Source of the DNA: Porphyromonadaceae bacterium UBA2720
Lineage (GTDB): Bacteria; Bacteroidota; Bacteroidia; Bacteroidales; Muribaculaceae
Reading direction: 5' to 3'
Assembly: GCA_002353885.1 (NCBI GenBank)
Contig: DEKO01000021.1
Location: forward strand, 1 to 12,508
DNA length: 12,508 bases
Shown here: positions 5,611 to 11,016 of the stretch, piece by piece
How the letters are laid out: the number at the start of each line of letters is the position of its first letter
Position numbering within the stretch: position 1 is the stretch's first letter
Notes under the pieces: generated by a model
The model's database searches: none
The model's input: only the letters and a program-made list of their open reading frames with translations
What the model was told of the DNA's origin: nothing
Position numbers and translations under genes: made by a program

Positions 5611-6471
5611 ATGGAAGAGAACAAGACAACACAGCCCGCGCCACTGTACATCGTCACCGGCGCAACCGACAGCATGGGCAGCGTCATCGCACGACGACTG
5701 GCCAAGCAAGGCAAGCCACTGCTGCTGGCCAGCCGAGACATCGCCAAGGCCGAGCGATTTGCCGACAAGCTGCGCACCGAGACCCGCAACAAGGACATCC
5801 AGTGCCTGCAGCTAGACCTCAGCTCGTTTGACCTGGTCAACGACTTTGTCGTCAGGCTCAAAGCCCTCGACCGACCCGTCTACGCACTGGTCAACAATGC
5901 TGGCACACTGCCACGGCACAGCCGCATCTCGCCCGACGGATATGAGCACACCGTGCAGGTCAACTTCCTGAGCACGGCGCTGCTGTCGCTGCTGGTCTAC
6001 CCCCTCATGCCCGAGAATGGGCGCATCATCCTCTCGACCAGCCTATCGCGACGCCTCGTCTCGCTGCCCTATGAGTTCCCGGCGGTGAGCAACTTCACAC
6101 AGATTGGCTCATACGCACAAGCCAAGCTGGCACTCACGCTGTTCAGCATCTACATGAGCACGACCATGAAGACGCGGCGTGTCAACGTCAACTGTGTCAA
6201 CCCCGGAGTCATCAACTCCAGTGTGCTCGCACTGCACCGATGGATCGAACGCGCCCCCGACTACATCACCAACCCCTTCCCCAACCCCGAGAGTGGCATC
6301 ACGCCCACCATGCGAGCACTCGAGTCGAACGACACGGGCTTCATCTTCCAGGGCAGCTCGACACAGATCAAGGCCAGCTCGCTGCTCAAGAACCGCGATG
6401 TGTTCATCAAGTTGTGCAACGACACCATGCGCATCCTCAAGAAGCACATGCCTCATGAACAGGCTCAGTGA
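5611..6471 (+). CDS. SDR-family NAD(P)-dependent oxidoreductase
   Basis: 286 aa, Rossmann-fold short-chain dehydrogenase/reductase. The cofactor motif is TGATDSMG (16-23), a variant of TGxxxGxG with Ser at the middle glycine. SRDIAKAERF (41-50) after the second strand, with the basic Arg42, suggests NADP(H). Other family marks are LVNNAG (93-98), the VNFL strand (117-120), STSLS (142-146) holding the catalytic serine, YAQAK (168-172) holding the Tyr/Lys pair, and VNPGVINS (197-204). Layout and length resemble retinol-dehydrogenase-like SDRs; the substrate cannot be told. Its end overlaps ribF by 17 nt (6455-6471), so the two are coupled. The start at ATG 5611 follows an A-rich leader with no Shine-Dalgarno, normal for this phylum. 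Confidence 0.9.
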   Translation: MEENKTTQPAPLYIVTGATDSMGSVIARRLAKQGKPLLLASRDIAKAERFADKLRTETRNKDIQCLQLDLSSFDLVNDFVVRLKALDRPVYALVNNAGTLPRHSRISPDGYEHTVQVNFLSTALLSLLVYPLMPENGRIILSTSLSRRLVSLPYEFPAVSNFTQIGSYAQAKLALTLFSIYMSTTMKTRRVNVNCVNPGVINSSVLALHRWIERAPDYITNPFPNPESGITPTMRALESNDTGFIFQGSSTQIKASSLLKNRDVFIKLCNDTMRILKKHMPHEQAQ

Positions 6472-7384
6472 CAACGACCGCCTGCCACTGGGCACGACAG
6501 TGGCGACCATCGGCATGTTCGACGGTGTCCACCTCGGTCACGCAACACTCGTCCAGGCACTCAAGCAAGAAGCAAGCCGCCGTGGGCTGCAGTCGCTGGT
6601 GGTCACCTTCGGCCAGCACCCGCAGCACGTGCTACAGCACCACCCCGAGCTCAAGATGCTGCAGACACTCGACCAGCGGCTCAACGCCATCGAGACCCTC
6701 GGGCCCGACCAGCTGCTGGTGATGCAATTCACTCGCGAGTTGGCCATGCTCGACAGCCATGCCTTCATGCAACGGCTGCGTGACCACATGGGGGTCAAAG
6801 CACTCATCGTCGGCTATAACCACCGATTCGGACACAACCAGGGCGAGAAATTTGCCGACTATGTGCGCACAGGGCAGCAATTGGGCATCGATGTCATCAA
6901 AGCTCCCGAATATCTGGGCGAGTATGCACCGGTCAGCAGCACCATCGTGCGCGGACTCATCGCGGCAGGCAAGGTCGACGATGCTATGCACTGCATGGGC
7001 CGTCCGTTCAGGCTAGAAGGGACCGTGGTGCACGGATTCCATAACGGACGAGGCATCGGATTCCCAACGGCCAATGTCGGGCGACTTGACCCCAACATCA
7101 TCCTGCCCCACAACGGCGCCTACGCCGTGATGGTCGATGTGGCGGGACAGCGACTGCAAGGCATGGTCAATCTGGGCAACCGCCCCACACTCGACAACGG
7201 CACACAGCTCAGCATCGAGGTCAACATCTTCGACTTCGACCAGGACATCTATGGCCAACCCATCGCGCTCGACTTCATCAAGTTTCTGCGACTCGAGTTC
7301 AAGCTGGGCAGCATCGACGAGCTGCGTGCTCAGCTCACACGCGACCGCGACAAGAGTCGCGCCATCCTGAAAAATGTAGAATGA
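6455..7384 (+). CDS. ribF: Bifunctional riboflavin kinase / FAD synthetase
   Basis: 309 aa, usual length. The protein phosphorylates riboflavin to FMN and adenylylates FMN to FAD in the cytoplasm. The N-terminal FAD synthetase half has IGMFDGVHLGH (19-29), the nucleotidyltransferase motif, then TFGQHP (51-56), IVGYNHRFGHNQ (118-129, Asn122 where Asp is often seen) and SSTIVR (161-166). The C-terminal riboflavin kinase half has GTVVHGFHNGRG (189-200), IGFPTANV (201-208), GMVNLGNRPT (236-245) and the catalytic-glutamate region SIEVNIFDF (253-261) followed by YG. I chose ATG 6455 because it gives the normal N-terminus; the frame is open further upstream only as an overlap with the SDR gene. The last codons (KNVE, stop) coincide with the interspersed sequence AATGTAGAATG, so the original 3' end may have been replaced. 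Confidence 0.95.
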   Translation: MNRLSDNDRLPLGTTVATIGMFDGVHLGHATLVQALKQEASRRGLQSLVVTFGQHPQHVLQHHPELKMLQTLDQRLNAIETLGPDQLLVMQFTRELAMLDSHAFMQRLRDHMGVKALIVGYNHRFGHNQGEKFADYVRTGQQLGIDVIKAPEYLGEYAPVSSTIVRGLIAAGKVDDAMHCMGRPFRLEGTVVHGFHNGRGIGFPTANVGRLDPNIILPHNGAYAVMVDVAGQRLQGMVNLGNRPTLDNGTQLSIEVNIFDFDQDIYGQPIALDFIKFLRLEFKLGSIDELRAQLTRDRDKSRAILKNVE

Positions 7385-7423
7385 AAAATGCAGGGACGCG
7401 GTGCGCCTTTGCTGCCAGGCTGC

Positions 7424-7515
7424 TGTAGGGACGGCGCTCCTGCGCCGTCCGCCTCGAGGTTGCCAAAAAAATCACCTTTTGTCGAGGCGGACGGCATAGG
7501 GATGCCGTCCCTACA
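7424..7515. mobile_element. 92-bp MITE/REP-like cruciform element
   Basis: The ends are perfect 12-bp terminal inverted repeats: TGTAGGGACGGC (7424-7435) and GCCGTCCCTACA (7504-7515). Each end also folds on itself: GGACGGCGC (7429-7437)/GCGCCGTCC (7442-7450) with loop TCCT, and GGACGGCAT (7489-7497)/ATGCCGTCC (7502-7510) with loop AGGG. A further 14-bp pair, GCCGTCCGCCTCGA (7444-7457) and its exact complement (7482-7495), encloses an A-rich centre. It has no coding capacity. Single-ended relatives of the TGTAGGGACG arm are scattered through the window. Mobility by a transposase in trans is inference. Confidence 0.6.
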
Positions 7516-7670
7516 ACTGCCAGGCAGGCAATTGTGCATTGTGCATTGAATTATGCCGCGTCCCTACCAGCGCAGCGGTCTACCAGCCGAAGGCGGTCTA
7601 ACGTCTAAAAAAACTAACGTCTATAAACTAAAAACTGACACCTAAAGTCTAAAGTCTAAAAAAAAAATTG

Positions 7671-7678
7671 TATCTTTG
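7671..7678 (+). promoter_or_regulatory. Promoter -7 element for psd
   Basis: TATCTTTG followed by CA matches the Bacteroidota TAnnTTTG consensus well, preceded by an A/T-rich run. Transcription would start near 7685, about 25 nt before the psd ATG. No clear TTG -33 box is present at the right distance. Confidence 0.7.
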
Positions 7679-7708
7679 CAGATTGTACTAGATAATGACA
7701 CTAGCAAA

Positions 7709-8383
7709 ATGAAAGTAAAGTTACATCGCGAGGGACAGAACATCATCATCATCGTGCTGCTGATATTGATTGCCATCAATGCAGCGGCATTGGCGTTCAT
7801 TGACCTCAAACCCATACCCATCACATTCATTGTCATCTCGGTTGTCCTCTTTGCATTAGTGCTCAACTTCTTCCGACTGCCGCGGCGCCACTTCAAGGGC
7901 GACAACACCGACGGAACAGCCGTTGTCTCGAGCGTCGACGGTACGGTTGTTGCACTCGAGGAGGTCTATGAGGACGAGTATCTGCACCGAAACTGCATAC
8001 AGCTGTCAGTGTTCATGACCGTGTTCAACGTACATGCCAACTGGGTGCCCGTCGCTGGCAACGTACAGTATGTCAAGCACCACAGCGGACGATTCTTGGC
8101 CGCCAACTTGCCCAAGTCCAGCAGCGACAACGAGCGATCGACCATCGTCATCAAGACCCGCGGCGGCGACGAAATACTCATCCGCCAAATAGCGGGAGCC
8201 ATTGCACGACGCATCGTCACCTACGTCGAACAAGACGAGCAGGTCGACATCAGCGACTTCATCGGATTCATCAAGTTCGGCTCGCGCGTCGACATCTTTT
8301 TGCCCTTAGACACCGACATCAAGGTCAAGCTCCACGACAAGACATGGGGCGGAGAAACACTGGTGGCACGACTCAAACGATAA
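7709..8383 (+). CDS. psd: Phosphatidylserine decarboxylase proenzyme
   Basis: 224 aa from ATG 7709. An upstream TTG is possible but would lie within the promoter. The enzyme converts phosphatidylserine to phosphatidylethanolamine at the inner membrane. Two hydrophobic segments (12-31 and 38-54) anchor the N-terminus. The decarboxylase domain shows SSVDGTV (74-80), VFMTVFNVHANWVPV (101-115) with conserved His109, KHHSGRF (123-129), and the self-cleavage site in KFGSR (189-193). Cleavage between Gly191 and Ser192 would make the pyruvoyl group; FGSR replaces the LGST of the enterobacterial enzyme, as in other short bacterial forms. The gene has its own promoter element and lies 170 nt before pssA, which makes its substrate. 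Confidence 0.95.
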   Translation: MKVKLHREGQNIIIIVLLILIAINAAALAFIDLKPIPITFIVISVVLFALVLNFFRLPRRHFKGDNTDGTAVVSSVDGTVVALEEVYEDEYLHRNCIQLSVFMTVFNVHANWVPVAGNVQYVKHHSGRFLAANLPKSSSDNERSTIVIKTRGGDEILIRQIAGAIARRIVTYVEQDEQVDISDFIGFIKFGSRVDIFLPLDTDIKVKLHDKTWGGETLVARLKR

Positions 8384-8537
8384 CACAATGCACAATTCTT
8401 AATTCTTAATTCACAATGCACAATGTAGGGACGCGGCGTTGCCGCGTGAATGGCCAGGCGATTGTAGGGACGGCCAGCTCTTTGCATTCGTCTTGACTAC
8501 ATTTAACTACTTAACTCCTTTAACTACTGACAAGAAG
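8384..8537. repeat. Repeat cluster between psd and pssA
   Basis: CACAATGCACAAT occurs twice (8384-8396 and 8412-8424), separated by two TTCTTAA units. TGTAGGGACG occurs at 8424-8433, running into the palindrome ACGCGGC (8431-8437)/GCCGCGT (8441-8447), and again at 8463-8472. Octamers follow: TTGACTAC (8493-8500), TTAACTAC (8503-8510), TTAACTCC (8511-8518) and TTAACTAC (8520-8527), then TGACAAGAAG (8528-8537). The order palindrome, octamers, TGACAAGAAG is the same as at 5481-5571. Confidence 0.65.
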
Positions 8538-8553
8538 CTACTTTGAAAATTAA

Positions 8554-9276
8554 ATGATCAAGAACAACATTCCCAATGCCATCACAAGCCTCAACTGCCT
8601 GTGTGGCACACTGGCCATCATAGCAGCATTCCATGGCGTGAACGACACGCTCTGGGGGCTCAGTGGATACCAGTTGGCGGCACTGCTCATCGCAATGGCA
8701 GCACTGGCCGACTTCCTCGACGGACTCAGTGCACGACTGCTGCATGCTGTCAGCGGCATCGGCAAAGAACTGGATTCGCTCAGCGACCTGGTCAGCTTCG
8801 GATTGGCACCAGCCATGATGATACTCAATGTCATGCGCGCAGCACAACCCGACAGCCCGCTGTGCTACGCAGCCGTACTGCTGCCTGTGTTCGGCGCCCT
8901 CAGGCTAGCAAGATTCAACGTCGACACCAGGCAGACAACATCGTTCATCGGACTGCCCATACCCGCCAATGCCATCTTCTGGATGGGAATGACCGACTTC
9001 TATGCCACACACCACGACATCAACCAGTGGATCATCGTGGCACTCATCGTCATGATGTCGTGGCTCATGGTCGCCAACCTGCCTATGTTCTCGCTCAAAC
9101 TGCATTCGTTGGCACCGCGTGAAAACTGGCCACAATACATCCTCATCATTGCTGCAGTGGTGCTCACGATACTGCTCGGGCTGCCGGGCCTCGCCGCTAC
9201 CATCGCACTCTATATCATCCTGGCCATCATCAACAACACATTGTCACACAAAACTGAACACGACCAACAGCCATGA
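8554..9276 (+). CDS. pssA: CDP-diacylglycerol--serine O-phosphatidyltransferase
   Basis: 240 aa integral membrane enzyme that makes phosphatidylserine from CDP-diacylglycerol and serine, the substrate of the neighbouring Psd. The CDP-alcohol phosphotransferase signature is complete: Asp53, Asp56-Gly57, Ala60-Arg61, Gly70, Asp74 and Asp78, in the spacing DxxDGxxAR(x8)GxxxDxxxD. Typical downstream blocks are SFGLAPAMM (81-89), LRLARFNVD (about 126-134) and FIGLPIPANA (about 140-149). About six to eight hydrophobic helices are visible. It starts at ATG 8554 after the octamer repeat cluster and ends with an ATGA overlap into the next gene, so those two are coupled. Together with psd it forms the phosphatidylethanolamine branch. 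Confidence 0.95.
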   Translation: MIKNNIPNAITSLNCLCGTLAIIAAFHGVNDTLWGLSGYQLAALLIAMAALADFLDGLSARLLHAVSGIGKELDSLSDLVSFGLAPAMMILNVMRAAQPDSPLCYAAVLLPVFGALRLARFNVDTRQTTSFIGLPIPANAIFWMGMTDFYATHHDINQWIIVALIVMMSWLMVANLPMFSLKLHSLAPRENWPQYILIIAAVVLTILLGLPGLAATIALYIILAIINNTLSHKTEHDQQP

Positions 9277-9572
9277 CCGCACTGCTCATCACACTGCTCG
9301 TCTTTTTCTTACTATACAAGTCACTGCCATGGCTGCTGGCATGGTGGGTGCGACGCCAACGACGCAAGTTCGAGGAACGAATGGGCGAAGCCTACGACCA
9401 CGCCGCTCGACAGCAACAAGCCCAACAACGAGCACAGGAGCGCGCGAGCCACATCGACGACAATGCCGAAGACGCCGACTACGTCGAGTTGCAGGGACCA
9501 CGAGAGACGGTCGCCGAAGAGACATTCACTGTCGAAGAACAAGTCATTGATGCCGAGTTTGAAGAAATTTAA
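9273..9572 (+). CDS. Small membrane-anchored DUF4834-like protein
   Basis: 99 aa. One N-terminal membrane helix (LLITLLVFFLLYKSLPWLLAWW, about 4-25) is followed by a basic patch (VRRQRRKFEERMG, 26-38), a Gln/Ala/Arg-rich helix, and an acidic C-terminus with DADYVELQGP and TVEEQVIDAEFEEI. This layout matches the DUF4834 family of Bacteroidota, which I recall next to pssA in related genomes. Function is unknown. The basic side predicts a cytoplasmic tail. It starts inside the pssA stop (ATGA) and is probably co-translated with it. A GTGCCAC/GTGGCAC hairpin lies just after the stop. Confidence 0.8.
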   Translation: MTALLITLLVFFLLYKSLPWLLAWWVRRQRRKFEERMGEAYDHAARQQQAQQRAQERASHIDDNAEDADYVELQGPRETVAEETFTVEEQVIDAEFEEI

Positions 9573-9579
9573 CACCAAT

Positions 9580-9596
9580 GTGCCACCCAGTGGCAC
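9580..9596 (+). terminator. Small hairpin after the pssA operon
   Basis: GTGCCAC (9580-9586) and GTGGCAC (9590-9596) form a perfect 7-bp stem with loop CCA, 8 nt after the stop. No T run follows, so it is a weak intrinsic terminator at best; it could instead protect the mRNA 3' end. Confidence 0.35.
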
Positions 9597-9657
9597 TCAT
9601 ACTGCCCAACTTTGCATCGTCAAAGAAGGGTGAGGGGTGAGAAGGGCACAGGGGTGA

Positions 9658-9735
9658 CGTCCCTACAGCCACCATCATGTAACGGCCCTACTACTTTACT
9701 ACCCTACTTCTTTACTACTAAAAAACTAACGTCTA
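9658..9735. repeat. Intergenic repeats upstream of recA
   Basis: CGTCCCTACA (9658-9667) is the TGTAGGGACG repeat in reverse orientation. CCACCATCATGTAACG (9669-9684) matches 5510-5525 with one change. CTACTTTACTAC-like units follow. AAAAAACTAACGTCTA (9720-9735) is identical to 7608-7623 upstream of psd. A TTTGCA at 9611-9616, preceded by CAAC, is one base from a TAnnTTTG promoter box, but no partner box is seen. Confidence 0.55.
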
Positions 9736-9748
9736 AATAAACAAAAAT

Positions 9749-10792
9749 ATGGAAGAAGAAATCATGAACAACGAGGCACAGCCCGCACAGCCGCAAAGGC
9801 CAGCAGTCAGCCCCGAGAAACTCAAAGCACTGCAAGTGGCCATGGACAAGATCGACAAGACCTTCGGACGCGGCTCCATCATGAAGATGGGCGACGAGAA
9901 CATCGAGAACATCGACGTTATCCCCACAGGGTCAATCGGGCTCAACTATGCCCTGGGCGTGGGAGGATATCCCCGCGGACGCATCATCGAAATCTATGGT
10001 CCCGAGTCCAGCGGTAAGACAACACTGGCCATACATGCCATTGCCGAAGCACAGAAGATGGGAGGCATCGCCGCCATCATCGATGCAGAGCACGCATTCG
10101 ACCGCTTCTACGCCGAGTCATTGGGTGTCGACGTCAACAACCTGTGGATCTCACAACCCGACAACGGCGAGCAAGCACTTGAGATTGCCGACCAGCTAAT
10201 CCGCAGCTCGGCCATCGATGTCATCGTCATCGACTCAGTAGCAGCACTCACACCAAAGGCCGAAATCGAGGGTGACATGGGCGACAACAAGGTGGGACTC
10301 CAGGCTAGACTCATGTCGCAGGCACTGCGCAAACTCACTGCCACTGTCAGCAAGACCAACACCTGTTGCATCTTCATCAACCAGCTGCGTGAGAAAATCG
10401 GTGTCATGTTCGGCAACCCCGAGACCACAACCGGTGGCAATGCGCTCAAGTTCTACTCGTCGGTACGACTCGACATTCGCCGGCTCGGTCAGCTCAAGGA
10501 CGGTGACCAGGTGCTGGGCAACCTCACCCGCGTCAAGGTCGTCAAGAACAAGGTGGCACCACCATTCCGCAAGGCTGAGTTCGACATCATGTTTGGCCGA
10601 GGCATCTGCAAGGAGGGCGAGATCATCGACCTCGGCGTCGACCTGGGCATCATCAAGAAGAGCGGATCGTGGTTCAGCTACGACGGTGCCAAGCTGGGCC
10701 AGGGACGCGACGCAGCCAAGCAGATGGTGCTCGACAACCCCGAGCTCGCCGACGAGCTCGAAGCCAAAATCATGCAAGCCCTCAAGGGCTAA
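9749..10792 (+). CDS. recA: Recombinase RecA
   Basis: 347 aa, full length. RecA forms ATP-dependent filaments on single-stranded DNA, pairs homologous strands and triggers LexA cleavage where present. Motifs are in order: FGRGSIMKMG (39-48), Walker A GPESSGKT (84-91), AAIIDAEHAFD with the catalytic glutamate, the Walker B strand VIVIDSVAAL, GLQARLMSQALRKL, CIFINQLREKIGVMFGNPET (DNA-binding loop 2 region), TTGGNALKFY, and the C-terminal SWFSYDGAKLGQGRD region. The C-terminus is short and ends KIMQALKG without a long acidic tail. ATG 9749 and an internal ATG six codons later (9764) are both possible starts. No LexA-like box was recognised upstream. A strong terminator follows 16 nt after the stop. 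Confidence 0.98.
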   Translation: MEEEIMNNEAQPAQPQRPAVSPEKLKALQVAMDKIDKTFGRGSIMKMGDENIENIDVIPTGSIGLNYALGVGGYPRGRIIEIYGPESSGKTTLAIHAIAEAQKMGGIAAIIDAEHAFDRFYAESLGVDVNNLWISQPDNGEQALEIADQLIRSSAIDVIVIDSVAALTPKAEIEGDMGDNKVGLQARLMSQALRKLTATVSKTNTCCIFINQLREKIGVMFGNPETTTGGNALKFYSSVRLDIRRLGQLKDGDQVLGNLTRVKVVKNKVAPPFRKAEFDIMFGRGICKEGEIIDLGVDLGIIKKSGSWFSYDGAKLGQGRDAAKQMVLDNPELADELEAKIMQALKG

Positions 10793-10808
10793 CCAAAAAG
10801 CTATAAGC

Positions 10809-10847
10809 AAAAATGGGACCGCACAACCCTGTGCAGTCCCATTTTTT
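10809..10847 (+). terminator. Rho-independent terminator of recA
   Basis: AAAAATGGGAC (10809-10819) pairs perfectly with GTCCCATTTTT (10836-10846), and GCAC/GTGC (10821-10824, 10831-10834) extend the stem with one mismatch. The T run after the stem makes it intrinsic. The A run on the other side lets it work on the opposite strand too. Confidence 0.85.
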
Positions 10848-10894
10848 AGTAGTACCGAAGTAACATAGTAAGTACTAGTTGCTGCGCTGCGCTT

Positions 10895-10951
10895 GCCTGG
10901 GCGGGCTCCCCTACAACCGCCAGGCCTTGGTCGCTTTGGCACGAGATTTGG
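10895..10951. repeat. Degenerate CCCTACA repeat and shared 16-mer
   Basis: GCCTG (10895-10899) and GCGG (10901-10904) pair with CCGCCAGGC (10917-10925), one base bulged, around CCCCTACA, a worn copy of the TGTAGGGACG family. TTGGCACGAGATTTGG (10936-10951) is identical to 2848-2863 in the RHS-flanking region. Confidence 0.5.
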
Positions 10952-10967
10952 CTGTTGGATAAAAGCA

Positions 10968-10991
10968 AAAGGCAAATAGCCTATTGCCTTT
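10968..10991 (-). terminator. Terminator hairpin of the minus-strand surface-protein gene
   Basis: AAAGGC (10968-10973) and AATAG (10975-10979) pair with CTATT (10981-10985) and GCCTTT (10986-10991), one A bulged. Read on the minus strand, the stem is followed by TTTTGCTTTTA. It lies 25 nt beyond the stop at 11017, between the two converging genes. Confidence 0.6.
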
Positions 10992-11016
10992 AGCTTAAGG
11001 ATTATAGCTTAAAAAG

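Larger units (their letters stand above)
7385..7708. other. Gene-free interval between ribF and psd, filled with repeats and a promoter
   Basis: No coding potential is seen on either strand. In order it holds TGCAGGGACGCGG (7389-7401), the 92-bp cruciform element (7424-7515), the 13-mer ATTGTGCATTGTG (7531-7543, reverse of CACAATGCACAAT), an inverted CGTCCCTAC (7559-7567), CTAACGTCTA-type repeats (7598-7623), a tandem AAAGTCT pair (7644-7657), and the promoter element at 7671-7678. Confidence 0.7.

Noticed and set aside
6179..6454. N-terminal extension of ribF
   Set aside because: This part lies in another frame of the SDR gene and reads as Ser/Thr/Pro-rich nonsense; the RibF family begins near ATG 6455.
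10235..10975. 246-aa open frame on the minus strand over recA
   Set aside because: Antisense shadow of recA that also runs through its terminator; no recognisable motif.
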